Below, piece by piece: positions 43,001 to 53,101 of a DNA stretch of 64,000 bases (position 1 is its first letter; every line of letters starts with the position of its first letter). The translations under genes and the position numbers were made by a program. The DNA lies in NCBI RefSeq assembly GCF_010550675.1, contig NZ_JAAGOA010000008.1:186001-250000 (forward strand), in the 5' to 3' direction. This DNA is from Phytoactinopolyspora halotolerans. GTDB taxonomy: Bacteria > Actinomycetota > Actinomycetes > Jiangellales > Jiangellaceae. The notes beneath the pieces are model-generated. The model had not been told where the DNA came from. It ran no database searches and was given only the letters and a program-made list of their open reading frames with translations.

Positions 43001-43959
43001 CACCAGACCCCCTCCGGGTGCGCGCGGGCGACGCTCTGCATCTCGGCAAGGAGGAATCCCATCGCCTCGGTGTGCACCCCGTCCCGGCCGGTGCGCCCCG
43101 CGATGCCCGGCGTGGCGGCTAGGTCCGGGCGCCGGAGCGTCGATGCCTTGAGCACGTGGACGAGCACGTCGTCGAACTCCGTGCGCAGCGTCGACGGATC
43201 GACCGCCACCGCCGCCGAGTCAGGGGCACCTCCGGCCGCAAGACGCTCCTCCACGGGGTGCGCGACGAACAGCTCGTCGACGTACGGCCACACAGCGTCG
43301 AGTCCGGCCTGCATCCGCTGGTGCGACTCGTCCGTGCCGTCGCCGAGCCGCACCGTCCATTGCGCGGCGTAGTCGCGGTGGTACGTGACCTCCTTGACCC
43401 CCTTGGCCGCGATGGCGGACAACACCGGATCTGTGGACTCCGTGAGCCGGTTCAGCAGCGCCAGGCGCCAGGTCGAGAAGACCAGCAGCCGTGCGGTGAG
43501 TTCACCGAAGTCGCCGTTCTCCAGTTCGGCCAGCCGGACGTTGCGGTACTCGTGCTCGTCGCGGAAGAACGCGTAATGATCCTCCCAGGCACGACCATCC
43601 GGTGGCGCATCCTCGGCAACACGTCCACCGTCGATACCGTCGGCGCCCGCACGCGCGGCTCCAGCCCGGGACAACAGCAGACGGGCCTGGCCGAGCAGGT
43701 CCAGGCCGATATTGGCGACCGCGACCTCCTCTTCGAGCTCGGGCAACCGCGTGCACCATTGCTGCAGGCGGTGCGACATGATGAGCGCGTCGTCGCCGAG
43801 CATGAGGCAATAGGCGGCCAGGTCGGCACCGTCGACGTCTGGCGGCAGCGAGGTATCCACGCCGGCGAGCGGGTTCTCGAACCCGGTGCCGAAGGCCCAG
43901 CGCGCGTCGGAGTCGGCGTCGATGATCGCTTCATACGCGTTGTCGAACACGGCGGTCAT
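43000..43959 (-). CDS. paaC: Phenylacetyl-CoA epoxidase structural subunit PaaC
   Basis: 319 residues. A ferritin-like fold protein that scaffolds PaaA: LAAYCLMLGDDALIMSHRLQ, ELEEEVAVANIGLDLLGQAR, VKEVTYHRDYAAQWTVRLGD. The family lacks a full di-iron site. The start ATG follows GGGGGTGAC. Residues ~110-130 contain a slightly longer loop (AARAGADGIDGGRVAEDAPP) than I would expect. Confidence 0.93.
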   Translation of the reverse strand: MTAVFDNAYEAIIDADSDARWAFGTGFENPLAGVDTSLPPDVDGADLAAYCLMLGDDALIMSHRLQQWCTRLPELEEEVAVANIGLDLLGQARLLLSRAGAARAGADGIDGGRVAEDAPPDGRAWEDHYAFFRDEHEYRNVRLAELENGDFGELTARLLVFSTWRLALLNRLTESTDPVLSAIAAKGVKEVTYHRDYAAQWTVRLGDGTDESHQRMQAGLDAVWPYVDELFVAHPVEERLAAGGAPDSAAVAVDPSTLRTEFDDVLVHVLKASTLRRPDLAATPGIAGRTGRDGVHTEAMGFLLAEMQSVARAHPEGVW

Positions 43960-43997
43960 GTCACCCCCTTCTGGCTCGCCGATCCGGTACCGCTTTT

Positions 43998-44013
43998 GGC
44001 CCCTGTGGGGGCC
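43998..44013 (-). terminator. GC-rich hairpin in the paaB-paaC gap
   Basis: GGCCCC-TGTG-GGGGCC forms a 6-bp stem with a 4-base loop in the 105-bp gap between paaB and paaC, the only sizeable gap in the operon. There is no U-tract, so it is more likely an mRNA processing or attenuation hairpin than a full terminator. Confidence 0.35.
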
Positions 44014-44064
44014 GCTTCCGGTACATGATCTTGATCGTGTGCCCAGTCATCGCTCCGCCACCGC

Positions 44065-44355
44065 CTACATGTGCGGGACGTTGTCGGGAATGTCATAGAA
44101 CGTCGGATGCCGGTACACCTTGTCGGCCGACGGCGCGAAGAACGGATCCTTCTCATCCGGGCTCGACGCGGTGATGTCCGCCGACTTCACGACCCAGATG
44201 CTCACGCCCTCGTTACGCCGGGTGAACAGGTCGCGCGCCCGGCGTAGCGCCATCTCGCCGTCCGCAGCGTGCAACGAACCCACGTGCACGTGGTTCAGGC
44301 CGCGCTTGCTGCGCACGAACACCTCGTACAGGGGCCACTCACCCTGCGCGCACAT
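44065..44355 (-). CDS. paaB: Phenylacetyl-CoA epoxidase subunit PaaB
   Basis: 96 residues from ATG 44355, chosen because GGAAGGG lies 9 bp upstream and because it gives the family's usual length; the frame is open to 44385. Core: WPLYEVFVRSKRGLNHVHVG, SLHAADGEMALRRARDLF. PaaB is a small structural part of the PaaABC(D)E multicomponent oxygenase. It follows paaA closely. Confidence 0.93.
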   Translation of the reverse strand: MCAQGEWPLYEVFVRSKRGLNHVHVGSLHAADGEMALRRARDLFTRRNEGVSIWVVKSADITASSPDEKDPFFAPSADKVYRHPTFYDIPDNVPHM

Positions 44356-44400
44356 CTCATCCATCCCTTCCCGGAGCATGATCATCGAGTCTTACCGGTG

Positions 44401-45381
44401 TCATAGCCCCTGCGATCCTCGATGATCATGGGAGGTGTCGCTGTGTTTGGCGGCGTAGGCCGTGGCGGCCCCGCGGACCCACGCGCCGTCGTCGTGTGCG
44501 CGGCGTCGCTGAGCCACCCGCTGGGCGTTGCACGGCCCGTCGCCGGAGACGACACGTTTGAACTCGTCCCAGTCGATCTCGCCGAAGTCGTAGTGCCCGC
44601 GCTCGGGATTCCACGCCAGTTCGGGATCCGGCAACGTGACGCCGAGCGCTTCGGCCTGCGGCACGGTCATGTCCACGAACCGCTGCCGCAGCTCGTCGTT
44701 GGTGTGTCGCTTCACCTTCCACGCCATGGACTGCGCCGTGTTCGGCGAATCGTGATCGGGCGGGCCGAACATCATCAGCGACGGCCACCACCACCGGTCG
44801 GTCGCGTCCTGCACCATCCGGCGCTGCGCCTCGGTGCCGCGCCGCATCATCGTCATCAGCAGCTCGTAGCCCTGGCGCTGGTGGAACGACTCCTCCTTGC
44901 AGATACGCACCATCCCCCGCGCGTACGGGCCGTACGAGCTGCGGCACAGCGGAACCTGGTTGCAGATCGCCGCACCGTCCACCAGCCAGCCGATCACGCC
45001 GACGTCGGCGAAGCTCAGCGTCGGATAGTTGAAGATCGACGAGTACTTCTGCCGGCCCTCGATCAGTTTCCGCGTCAGGTCGGCCCGGTCGGCGCCCAGC
45101 GTCTCCGCAGCCGAGTACAGGTACAGGCCGTGGCCGGCCTCGTCCTGCACCTTGGCCAGCAGGATCGCCTTGCGTCGCAGCGACGGAGCACGTGTGATCC
45201 AGTTGCCCTCCGGCTGCATGCCGATGATCTCCGAGTGCGCGTGCTGCGCCACCTGCCGGATCAGCGTCTTGCGATAGCCCTCAGGCATCCAATCCCGCGG
45301 CTCGATCCGCTGATCACGGTCGATCGTGCGCTGGAAGTGCTCCTCCAGCTCCGGCGTCGCTGCTTCCGTGTCAGCCGTCAT
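44401..45381 (-). CDS. paaA: Phenylacetyl-CoA epoxidase catalytic subunit PaaA
   Basis: 326 residues. The di-iron carboxylate site is seen in [15 protein letters not shown] and [20 protein letters not shown] (ExxH), with further ligands around [17 protein letters not shown]. PaaA epoxidises the aromatic ring of phenylacetyl-CoA with oxygen. Its start overlaps the paaZ stop by 11 bp. Confidence 0.95.
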   Translation of the reverse strand: MTADTEAATPELEEHFQRTIDRDQRIEPRDWMPEGYRKTLIRQVAQHAHSEIIGMQPEGNWITRAPSLRRKAILLAKVQDEAGHGLYLYSAAETLGADRADLTRKLIEGRQKYSSIFNYPTLSFADVGVIGWLVDGAAICNQVPLCRSSYGPYARGMVRICKEESFHQRQGYELLMTMMRRGTEAQRRMVQDATDRWWWPSLMMFGPPDHDSPNTAQSMAWKVKRHTNDELRQRFVDMTVPQAEALGVTLPDPELAWNPERGHYDFGEIDWDEFKRVVSGDGPCNAQRVAQRRRAHDDGAWVRGAATAYAAKHSDTSHDHRGSQGL

Positions 45382-47422
45382 CGGAATTCCCCACTTCCCC
45401 CTTGGCGACGAGGGTGAGGACGTCGTAGGTCGCCACCGGCTCGCCGTCCTGGTTCGTCACGTCCGCGTCCCAGCGCACCTCGCCATAGTCCGCGTCGACA
45501 CGGGGCGTGATCTGCTTCGCCGTCAGCGTCACGGTCAGCTCGTCGCCCGGATTGACCGGCGTCAGGAAGCGCAGATTCTCCAGCCCGTAGTTCGCCAGCA
45601 CCGGGCCGGGAGCGGGATCGACGAAGAGGCCGGCCGCGAGCGACACCACCAGATACCCATGAGCGACGATGCCCTCGAAGAACGGATTCGCCGCCGCGGC
45701 CGCCTCGTCGGTGTGCGCGTAGAACCGGTCCCCAGTGAACTCGGCGAAATGATCGATATCCTCGCGGGTCACCGTGCGCGGGCCGGCGACGACGGTGTCG
45801 CCCACCCGCAACTCGGCCAGCGACTTGCGGAACGGGTGTACGGACTCGTCGGCCCGCGGCGCACCCGTCACCCACCGGTTGGTGACGCCGGCCAGCACCT
45901 TCGGCGACGCCTGGACCGCGGTGCGCTGCATGTGTTGGAACACGCCGCGCATGCCGCCCATCTCCTCGCCACCCCCGGCGCGGCCGGGGCCGCCGTGCAC
46001 CAGGGTCGGCAGCGGCGAGCCGTGTCCGGTCGACTCCTTGGCGTTCTCCGCGTCCAGCACCAGCACGCGTCCGTGCCACGGCGCGACCCCGACCACCACG
46101 TCGCGGGCGAAGTCGGCGTCCCCGGTCACCACCGAGCCGACAAGGCTGCCGGCACCCCGCGCCGCCAGCTCCACCACCTCTGGCGTCGACGTATACGGGA
46201 GCAGTGTGGAGACGGGCCCGAACGCCTCCACCTGATGCGGTTCGGCCCGATCCACGTCGTCGGCGCGGAGCAGGACGGGCGAGACGAACGCGCCGCGCTC
46301 GGCGTCGGCGTCCACCAGGTCCACCCGCTCCGGATCCCCGAACACCACGTGTGCGGCGTCCGTCAGCGCCTTCAGCGACCGCCGCACCTCCTCGCGCTGC
46401 TCCAGGCTCGCCAATGCGCCCATTCGCACGTCCGGGTTCCTCGGATCACCGACCGCGACCTTGGCCAGCCGGTCCGTCGCGGCCTCGGCGACGTCGTCGA
46501 GGCGTTCGGCTGGGACGAACGCGCGCCGGATGGCGGTGCATTTCTGGCCCGCCTTCACGGTCATCTCGGTGACGAGCTGCTTGACGAAGAGGTCGAACTC
46601 GGTGGTTCCTGGCACGGCGTCCGGCCCGAGCACGGAGAGGTTGAGCGAGTCGGCCTCGGCGTTGAACCGGACCGCGTTGCGGACGACGGCGGGATGGGTG
46701 CGCAGCCGCTGTGCCGTCGACGCGGACCCGGTGAACGACACCAGGTCCTGATCGGTGAGATGGTCGAGAAGGTCGCCGGCGCTGCCACAGACCAGCTGCA
46801 CCGATCCCTCGGGCAGCAGCCCCGACTCGACGATCAGCTCGACCAGGCGCTGGGTCAGGTATGCGGTCTGGCTCGCGGGCTTGATCAGGGTGGCGACCCC
46901 GGCCAGGAACGCCGGCGCCAGCTTCTCCAACGGTCCCCACACGGGGAAGTTGAACGCGTTGATCTGGACGGCCACGCCGCGCGCCGGTGTCAGGATGTGC
47001 TGACCGACGAACGTGCCACCCTTACCCAAGGGCTCGACCGACCCCTCGACGTAGACGGTGTCGTTCGGCAGCTCGCGCCGGCCCTTGCTGCCGTACGAGA
47101 AGAGCACGCCGATGCCGCCGTCCACATCGAACCTGGCGTCGTAGAGCGTGGCTCCGGAGCGGTGCGAGAGCGCGTAGAGCTCGTCCCGGTGCTCGCGGAG
47201 ATGGACTGCGAGGTGCTTGAGCATCAGCGCCCGCTCGTGGAAGGTCAGCCCTCGTGTGGCCGGTCCGCCCACCTGCCGGCCGTATTCCAGCACCGCGGCC
47301 ATGTCGATGCCGGCCGAGGAGATGCGCGCCACTTCGTCTCCGGTCACCGCATCGTGCAACGGTGCACCCTCCTGCACGGGCGCACGCCACTCGCCCCCGA
47401 CGTAGCTCGGCAGTACGGTCAT
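45371..47422 (-). CDS. paaZ: Bifunctional oxepin-CoA hydrolase / aldehyde dehydrogenase PaaZ
   Basis: 683 residues from ATG 47422, which has AAGGAGG 7 bp upstream. The N-terminal aldehyde dehydrogenase domain has Glu256 in FNAEADSLN and Cys295 in [11 protein letters not shown], the same positions as in the E. coli enzyme. The C-terminal MaoC-like hydratase domain begins [20 protein letters not shown] and opens the oxepin ring. PaaZ makes 3-oxo-5,6-dehydrosuberyl-CoA. First gene of the minus-strand operon. Confidence 0.95.
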   Translation of the reverse strand: MTVLPSYVGGEWRAPVQEGAPLHDAVTGDEVARISSAGIDMAAVLEYGRQVGGPATRGLTFHERALMLKHLAVHLREHRDELYALSHRSGATLYDARFDVDGGIGVLFSYGSKGRRELPNDTVYVEGSVEPLGKGGTFVGQHILTPARGVAVQINAFNFPVWGPLEKLAPAFLAGVATLIKPASQTAYLTQRLVELIVESGLLPEGSVQLVCGSAGDLLDHLTDQDLVSFTGSASTAQRLRTHPAVVRNAVRFNAEADSLNLSVLGPDAVPGTTEFDLFVKQLVTEMTVKAGQKCTAIRRAFVPAERLDDVAEAATDRLAKVAVGDPRNPDVRMGALASLEQREEVRRSLKALTDAAHVVFGDPERVDLVDADAERGAFVSPVLLRADDVDRAEPHQVEAFGPVSTLLPYTSTPEVVELAARGAGSLVGSVVTGDADFARDVVVGVAPWHGRVLVLDAENAKESTGHGSPLPTLVHGGPGRAGGGEEMGGMRGVFQHMQRTAVQASPKVLAGVTNRWVTGAPRADESVHPFRKSLAELRVGDTVVAGPRTVTREDIDHFAEFTGDRFYAHTDEAAAAANPFFEGIVAHGYLVVSLAAGLFVDPAPGPVLANYGLENLRFLTPVNPGDELTVTLTAKQITPRVDADYGEVRWDADVTNQDGEPVATYDVLTLVAKGEVGNSDDG

Positions 47423-47470
47423 CGGCCGACCTCCTTGTCGCTCGTCCCTTGCCATGGTAGCGAATTACCA

Positions 47471-47484
47471 ACCGAACGTTCAGG
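47471..47484 (+). promoter_or_regulatory. TetR-type (PaaR) operator in the paaZ/paaG divergent promoter
   Basis: ACCGAACGTTCAGG, nearly palindromic around GAACGTTC, lies between the divergent starts at 47422 and 47506. It matches the site at 51255-51268 (ACCG-N6-CGGT) in the other divergent promoter of the cluster. The cluster's own TetR gene at 53102 is the likely binder, with phenylacetyl-CoA as the expected inducer in this family. Confidence 0.6.
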
Positions 47485-47505
47485 AAGTGATGCTAACGTA
47501 CGGCC

Positions 47506-48309
47506 ATGGTGAACGGAAGCGCTGATGAATCGGTCCTTCTGACCCGGGACGGGGCGGTCGCAACGGTCACGCTGAACCGCCCGGACCGTGGCAACGGGCT
47601 GACCAACCGGATGAAAGACGCGCTCAGAGAGGCGCTGCAGGAGACCGCCGAAGACGCCGCCATCCGCGCCGTGGTGCTCACCGGCGCGGGCCGCTCATTC
47701 TGCGTCGGACAGGACCTGGTCGAGCATGCCGAGGCACTCGAGCACGACCTGTCCACTGCACTGGCCACGGTGGAACGGCACTACAACCCGATCGTCACCT
47801 CGTTGACCACCATGGCCAAGCCCGTCATCGCCGCGATCAACGGCGCCTGTGTCGGAGCCGGCCTGGGCTTCGCCCTGGCCTGCGACGTCCGGATCGCCTC
47901 GGACGCGGCCAAGTTCGGCACCGCTTTCACCGGCATCGGGCTGACCTGCGACTCCGGACTCTCCGCGACGCTGGCGCGCGCCGTCGGCACCGCACGAGCG
48001 AGCGAACTCATCATGTTGAATGAGACGTTCACCGCTGCGGAAGCCCATGAGTGGGGGCTGGTAGGCCGCGTCGTCCCGTCTGACGAGCTCACCCACGCCA
48101 CCACGGAACTCGCGACACGGCTCGCGGCCGGTCCGACGCTGGCGTACGCGGAGGCCAAGCGGGCGATCACGGGGGCCTGGCCGGCTCCACTCGGCGACGT
48201 ACTGAAGGCGGAGGCCGCCGCGCAGAACCGGCTCGGGCTCACCCGCGATCACCGCAACGCCGTGCAGGCATTCCTGGCCAAGGAGAAGCCCACCTTCACC
48301 GGCGAATAG
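47506..48309 (+). CDS. paaG: Enoyl-CoA hydratase/isomerase of the phenylacetate pathway (PaaG-like)
   Basis: 267 residues. Crotonase fold: VATVTLNRPDRGNGLTNRMK, LTGAGRSFCVGQDLVEH (oxyanion loop), NGACVGAGLGFALACDVRIA. The helix GLTCDSGLSATLARAVG carries an Asp at the position used by PaaG isomerases, so epoxyphenylacetyl-CoA isomerisation to the oxepin is the best call. No separate paaF-like hydratase is present in the cluster, so it could also cover the later hydration step. Confidence 0.85.
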   Translation: MVNGSADESVLLTRDGAVATVTLNRPDRGNGLTNRMKDALREALQETAEDAAIRAVVLTGAGRSFCVGQDLVEHAEALEHDLSTALATVERHYNPIVTSLTTMAKPVIAAINGACVGAGLGFALACDVRIASDAAKFGTAFTGIGLTCDSGLSATLARAVGTARASELIMLNETFTAAEAHEWGLVGRVVPSDELTHATTELATRLAAGPTLAYAEAKRAITGAWPAPLGDVLKAEAAAQNRLGLTRDHRNAVQAFLAKEKPTFTGE

Positions 48310-48335
48310 CGCAGTCCGCGGCGCGCTCGAAGCGA

Positions 48336-48941
48336 TCAGCTCCGCGACGCGAACCACGGTTCGCGCAGGTCGAGATAGCGGATGTCCTCGATCAACGCCG
48401 TCTCCTCGTCGAGGAGGCGGCGCGCTTCCTCTCCGAGTTCCTTGCGCTCGCCTTCCCGCGCCTCCGCCTCGCTGGTGAAGGCCACGGTCTCGGTCACGAT
48501 GCCCTCGTCGTCGATGGCGACGGTCGCGCCGATGATCTCCGGGCGCTCACGCGCAAGGACGGACGCCGACTCTTCGGTCAAGGCGAACAGCCGGTCGCGG
48601 TCGCGCACCCTTCCTTGCAGCACCTGGACGAATCCTGCCTGGTCCGAGCCGCCCTCGAGCAGCGTTGCGACATCCGTGCAGTCACGGAACGTCACCTCGC
48701 TGTCGAAGGACCGTGCAGCCTCCCGCCACCACGCGTCCTGCTCCGGCCGCTGGCTGTTGTGCCGTGCGGCTTCTTCCGATTCGAAGCGGACCACTCCGAC
48801 GAACAATCCGTCGTCGGTGATGCCGTAGGTCGCGCCGAGCCAGCCGTCCGCGCCTGGGGCCAGTTCTTCCCGCCACGCGTCCATCGCTGCTCGCAATGCT
48901 TGCTCGGAACCCACGCGACCTTCGATGACTTGGACGTACAT
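48336..48941 (-). CDS. Dimeric alpha-beta-barrel-like protein with duplicated domain
   Basis: 201 residues from ATG 48941; the open frame extends upstream, but similarity to a monooxygenase-like fold begins here (MYVQVIEGRVGSEQALRAAM). A second copy follows about 100 residues later (FVQVLQGRVRDRDRLFALTE). Each half has the ferredoxin-like pattern VGVVRFESEEAARHNSQRPE / ETVAFTSEAEAREGERK. Both halves thus form an intramolecular dimer. It sits within the paa cluster, but no known Paa protein matches. Function unknown. Confidence 0.75.
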   Translation of the reverse strand: MYVQVIEGRVGSEQALRAAMDAWREELAPGADGWLGATYGITDDGLFVGVVRFESEEAARHNSQRPEQDAWWREAARSFDSEVTFRDCTDVATLLEGGSDQAGFVQVLQGRVRDRDRLFALTEESASVLARERPEIIGATVAIDDEGIVTETVAFTSEAEAREGERKELGEEARRLLDEETALIEDIRYLDLREPWFASRS

Positions 48942-49101
48942 GACGACCCCCTCGAAGCCGTCCCTGGACCCCCCGACGACGCCCGCGAAGGGACGGCGAT
49001 GCGATTCAGGGTACGCCTGCGACACACACCGGTCGAGACTTCGCCGGTAGCATCGCACGCTCGGCACGATCCCGAGAGCGCTCCGGGGCATACGGAGACG
49101 T

Positions 49102-49983
49102 TCAGTCCCAGTGGTAGAAGCCGTGCCCGGCCTTCTTACCCAGCTCGCCTCGCGCCACCTTGTCGCGGAGCAGTTGCGGCGGAGCGAACCGCTCACCGAG
49201 CTTCACGTGCAGGTATTCCGCGACCGCGAGCCGCACGTCCAGGCCCACCAGATCGGTCAACCGCAGCGGCCCCATCGGATGCCGGTAGCCCAGCTCCATG
49301 GCGTGGTCGATCGCCGCGGCGTCGGCCACGCCCTCCTCCAGCATCCGGATCGCTTCCAGACCGAGCGTGACGCCCAGCCGGCTGGTGGCGAATCCGGGCG
49401 AATCCCGCACCACGACGTCGGTCTTGCCGAGGGAGCGCACCCACTGTACCGCGAGATCGCGCACGTCGTCCCTGGTCTGCCTGGCACACACGATCTCGAC
49501 CAGCTTGGACGCGGGCACCGGGTTGAAGAAATGCAAACCGAGAAATCGCTCCGGCAGCTCCAGAGCGCTCCCTAGTTCGGCTATCGAGAGCGAACTCGTG
49601 TTGCTGGCCAGGACCGCACCCGCCGGCAGCGCCTTCTCCGCGGCAGCGAGGATCGCCACCTTCAACTCCGGTTTCTCCGGCACCGCCTCCACGACGAGCT
49701 GCACGGTGGATGGGATCCCGTCGATCTGCGTGATCAGGTGGATGCGCTGCATCACCGCCTCCGCCGGTACCGGCAGTTTGCCTCGCTCGGCCGTGCGTGC
49801 CAGCCCCGCGGCGATCCGGTCGCGGGCCGCCTCCGCCGCCGCTCCGTCGCTCTCGACGACCGTGACCTCGGCGCCTACGGTCGCGTAGACCTGCGCGATT
49901 CCCGCCCCCATGGTGCCGCCGCCGATCACCGCCACCCGTTCCAGAACTGTCATGTGCGCCGCACCGTCCCCCTCCACCGTCAC
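49102..49983 (-). CDS. paaH: 3-hydroxyacyl-CoA dehydrogenase PaaH
   Basis: 293 residues; GTG 49983 overlaps the thiolase stop, and ATG 49953 is an alternative start. NAD-binding [20 protein letters not shown]; catalytic region [34 protein letters not shown] (His), and the C-terminal domain [16 protein letters not shown]. It should oxidise 3-hydroxyadipyl-CoA to 3-oxoadipyl-CoA. The C-terminus [15 protein letters not shown] is typical. Operon with the thiolase. Confidence 0.93.
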   Translation of the reverse strand: MTVEGDGAAHMTVLERVAVIGGGTMGAGIAQVYATVGAEVTVVESDGAAAEAARDRIAAGLARTAERGKLPVPAEAVMQRIHLITQIDGIPSTVQLVVEAVPEKPELKVAILAAAEKALPAGAVLASNTSSLSIAELGSALELPERFLGLHFFNPVPASKLVEIVCARQTRDDVRDLAVQWVRSLGKTDVVVRDSPGFATSRLGVTLGLEAIRMLEEGVADAAAIDHAMELGYRHPMGPLRLTDLVGLDVRLAVAEYLHVKLGERFAPPQLLRDKVARGELGKKAGHGFYHWD

Positions 49984-51200
49984 ACCGCCTCGATCAGCAG
50001 CGATACACCCTGGCCGACGCCGACGCAGAGCGTGGCCAGTCCGCGCCGGGCGCGCTCACGCTCCATCCGACCTAGCAGCGTCACCAGGATCCGCGCCCCC
50101 GAGCAGCCGAGCGGATGCCCGAGGGCGATCGCCCCACCGTCCGCGTTGACCCGCTCCTCGTCCAGTTTGAGCCGCCGGATCACGGCCAGGCTCTGCGCGG
50201 CGAACGCCTCGTTCAGTTCGACCGCATCCACGTCGTCCGCCGTCAGACCGTGGCGCGCGAGCAGCTTCTGCGTCGCCGGCACCGGCCCCAGACCCATCAG
50301 ATGAGGAGCGACGCCCGCCGACGCCGCCCCCACCACCCGCGCCCGCGGCGTCAGGCCGTGCCGCCGGACGGCGTCCTCTCCCGCCAGCACCAACGCCGCC
50401 GCACCGTCGGCGAGCGACGACGACGAACCTGCGGTGACGATGCCGCCGTCGCGGAAGACCGGGCGCAGCCGGGCGAGCTTCTCCGCCGTGGTGTCCCGGC
50501 GCGGCCCCTCGTCGACGCTGACCGCGCCGTCCTTGACCGGGACCGGCACCATCTCGGACTCGAATCGGCCGGCGTCGGTCGCGGCGACGGCGCGCTGGTG
50601 GCTGCGCAGCGCGAACTCGTCGCACTCGGCTCTGCCGATCCCGTCGAGGGCGGCGACCTCCTCCGCCGTCTCGCCCATCGAGAGGGTGATCTTCCGCGTG
50701 TCCGGCCCGGACGATGGCGGGACCGTTCCGTCGTGCTCGGCGAAGCGCGGGTTGGTGAACCGCCATCCCAGCGACGTGTCGCTGACCTCGCCCGGCCGGG
50801 CCCATGGCGTGCCGGGTTTGGCCATCACCCACGGCGCCCGCGTCATCGATTCGACGCCGCCGGCGACGACGACGTCCGCCTCGCCGGTCCGGATGCTCTG
50901 CGCGGCGGAGGCGACCGCCGTGAGCCCGCTGGCACACAACCGGTTCACGGTGTAGCCGGGGGTCTCGTCCGGGAGTCCGCCTAGCAGGACCGCCATCCGC
51001 GCCACGTTGCGGTTGTCCTCGCCCGCCTGGTTCGCCGCACCGAGGATGACCTCGTCCAGCGCGTCACCGGGAACGCCCGCACGTTCGACGACGGCGCCAA
51101 CGGTCAGCGCCGCGAGATCGTCCGGCCGCACGCCGGCCAACGCTCCGCCATACCGCCCCTGCGGCGTACGGAGACCATCGATGATGAACACCTCGGACAC
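49980..51200 (-). CDS. paaJ: 3-oxoadipyl-CoA / 3-oxo-5,6-dehydrosuberyl-CoA thiolase
   Basis: 406 residues, GTG start with GGGAGGCGCC upstream. Thiolase motifs: nucleophilic Cys in [69 protein letters not shown] and the C-terminal [13 protein letters not shown] (second Cys). The length and the context with paaH identify it as the beta-ketoadipyl-CoA thiolase that yields succinyl-CoA and acetyl-CoA. Confidence 0.93.
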   Translation of the reverse strand: MSEVFIIDGLRTPQGRYGGALAGVRPDDLAALTVGAVVERAGVPGDALDEVILGAANQAGEDNRNVARMAVLLGGLPDETPGYTVNRLCASGLTAVASAAQSIRTGEADVVVAGGVESMTRAPWVMAKPGTPWARPGEVSDTSLGWRFTNPRFAEHDGTVPPSSGPDTRKITLSMGETAEEVAALDGIGRAECDEFALRSHQRAVAATDAGRFESEMVPVPVKDGAVSVDEGPRRDTTAEKLARLRPVFRDGGIVTAGSSSSLADGAAALVLAGEDAVRRHGLTPRARVVGAASAGVAPHLMGLGPVPATQKLLARHGLTADDVDAVELNEAFAAQSLAVIRRLKLDEERVNADGGAIALGHPLGCSGARILVTLLGRMERERARRGLATLCVGVGQGVSLLIEAV

Positions 51201-51254
51201 GGCGCCTCCCTTGACATCATCGCGTGCCCTGCTTTACTTGTCGACACATTATTA

Positions 51255-51268
51255 ACCGTCCATTCGGT
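51255..51268 (+). promoter_or_regulatory. TetR-type (PaaR) operator between the thiolase and paaI
   Basis: ACCGTCCATTCGGT within a longer imperfect palindrome (TTATTA ... CAGTAA) lies in the 93-bp divergent region between 51200 and 51294. It has the same ACCG-N6-(C/A)GG layout as 47471-47484. The two sites together cover all four paa transcription units. Confidence 0.65.
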
Positions 51269-51293
51269 CAGTAAGCAAGGCTGGAGGGAGCCA

Positions 51294-51731
51294 GTGCCGC
51301 CATCGGCCGAAGACCATCGAAACCCCGCCCGGACGATGTTCGACGCGGACTATGCCTCGCAGTCCCTCGGCATCGAACTGGTCGACGTCGGCGCCGGTAC
51401 GGCGACCACCACCATGACCGTCACCAAGACGATGGTGAACGGGCACGACATCGCCCACGGCGGTTACCTGTTCCTCCTGGCGGACACGGCGTTCGCCTGC
51501 GCCTGCAACAGCTACGGGCCGACGACGGTCGCCGCCGGTGCGGAGGTGTCGTTCGTGGCGTCCGCCCGCCTCGACGACCGGCTGACCGCCGTCGCCGGCG
51601 AACGCACCCGCTACGGCCGCAACGGCATCTACGACGTGACGGTCTACCGGGACACTCCGAGCGGACGAGAGGTCGTCCTCGAATTCCGCGGACGGAGCCG
51701 CACCATCCAGCGAGAAGGTGGATCAGCATGA
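51294..51731 (+). CDS. paaI: Hotdog thioesterase PaaI
   Basis: 145 residues, GTG start with GGAGGGAG upstream. Hotdog-fold: MVNGHDIAHGGYLFLLADTA (HGG motif), FACACNSYGPTTVAAGAEVS, LTAVAGERTRYGRNGIYDV. PaaI hydrolyses dead-end hydroxyphenylacetyl-CoA-type esters and frees CoA. It overlaps paaK by 4 bp. Confidence 0.92.
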   Translation: MPPSAEDHRNPARTMFDADYASQSLGIELVDVGAGTATTTMTVTKTMVNGHDIAHGGYLFLLADTAFACACNSYGPTTVAAGAEVSFVASARLDDRLTAVAGERTRYGRNGIYDVTVYRDTPSGREVVLEFRGRSRTIQREGGSA

Positions 51732-53065
51732 CGATCGCGCACGACGGCGTGCCCTCGAGCCGGCCGACCACGACCTCGACGGATCTGGACACGGCCGAAC
51801 GGCTGAGCATCGACGAGCTGCGCGCGCTGCAACTCGAACGGCTGCAATGGACGCTGCGCCACGCGTATGAGCACGTGCCGCACTACCGGCGCGCGTTCGA
51901 CGCGGCCGGGGTGCATCCGAGCGACTGCTCGACCCTCGACGACCTCGCCCGGTTCCCGTACACCACCAAGGACGATCTGCGGGAGAATTACCCGTTCGGG
52001 ATGTTCGCGGTACCCCGGGAACAGGTCAGCCGGATCCACGCATCGAGCGGCACGACCGGCCGGCCGACCGTCGTCGGGTACACCGCCGCGGACCTCGAGA
52101 CGTGGGCGAGCGTCGTCGCACGGTCCATCCGCGCCGCCGGCGGAAGACCCGGGGACATCGTGCACGTCGCCTACGGCTATGGCCTGTTCACCGGCGGGCT
52201 CGGCGCGCACTACGGCGCCGAGAAGCTGGGCTGCACCGTCGTACCCGCGTCCGGAGGCATGACCACTCGGCAGGTGCAGCTGATCAACGACTTCACGCCG
52301 ACGATCATCATGCTCACCCCGAGTTACATGCTCACCTTGCTGGACGAGTTCGAGCGGCAGGGGCTGGACCCGCGGGCGTCGTCGCTCAAGGTCGGCATCT
52401 TCGGCGCGGAGCCATGGACCGAGGCCATGCGGGAGGAGATCGAGGCGCGCGCCGGCATCGACGCGGTGGACATCTACGGGCTCTCCGAGGTGATCGGGCC
52501 CGGCGTCTCGCAGGAGTGCATGGAGACCAAGGACGGCCTGCACATCTGGGAGGACCACTTCTATCCGGAGATCGTCGACCCGCTCCGCGACACCGTGCGC
52601 GCCGACGGCGAGGAGGGCGAGCTGGTCTTCACATCACTGACCAAGCAGGCGATGCCGATCGTCCGCTACCGGACCCGCGACCTCACCCGGCTGCTGCCCG
52701 GCACCGCCCGGCCGGCATTCCGCCGCATGGAGAAGGTCACCGGCCGCAGCGACGACATGATCATCGTGCGGGGCGTGAACCTCTTCCCCACACAGATCGA
52801 GGAGATCGTGCTGCGTACGGGCGGCCTGACGCCGCATTTCCAGCTCCAGCTCACCCGCGCGGGACGGATGGACCGGCTGACCGTACAGGTCGAGGCCGAG
52901 CCGGACGCATCCGGCGAACGACGGGCCGCCGCGGCCGCTGACGTCGTCCGCGCGGTCAAGGACGGCATCGGCGTCAGCGTGGAGGTGGACGTCGTCGATC
53001 CGGAGACCCTGGAACGTTCGATGGGCAAGTTGCGGCGCATCAAAGACCTGCGCCGCGCGGACTGA
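51728..53065 (+). CDS. paaK: Phenylacetate-CoA ligase
   Basis: 445 residues. ANL-family: P-loop-like ASSGTTGRPTVVGYT, VHVAYGYGLFTGGLGAHYGA, GIFGAEPWTEAMREEIEARA, DIYGLSEVIGPGVSQECMET, and the C-terminal MIIVRGVNLFPTQIEEI. It activates phenylacetate with ATP and CoA, the first step of the pathway. Coupled to paaI and followed by the regulator. Confidence 0.95.
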   Translation: MTIAHDGVPSSRPTTTSTDLDTAERLSIDELRALQLERLQWTLRHAYEHVPHYRRAFDAAGVHPSDCSTLDDLARFPYTTKDDLRENYPFGMFAVPREQVSRIHASSGTTGRPTVVGYTAADLETWASVVARSIRAAGGRPGDIVHVAYGYGLFTGGLGAHYGAEKLGCTVVPASGGMTTRQVQLINDFTPTIIMLTPSYMLTLLDEFERQGLDPRASSLKVGIFGAEPWTEAMREEIEARAGIDAVDIYGLSEVIGPGVSQECMETKDGLHIWEDHFYPEIVDPLRDTVRADGEEGELVFTSLTKQAMPIVRYRTRDLTRLLPGTARPAFRRMEKVTGRSDDMIIVRGVNLFPTQIEEIVLRTGGLTPHFQLQLTRAGRMDRLTVQVEAEPDASGERRAAAAADVVRAVKDGIGVSVEVDVVDPETLERSMGKLRRIKDLRRAD

Positions 53066-53101
53066 GGCGAAACGCCCGACTCGATGGGGATACTGGTGAC
53101 C

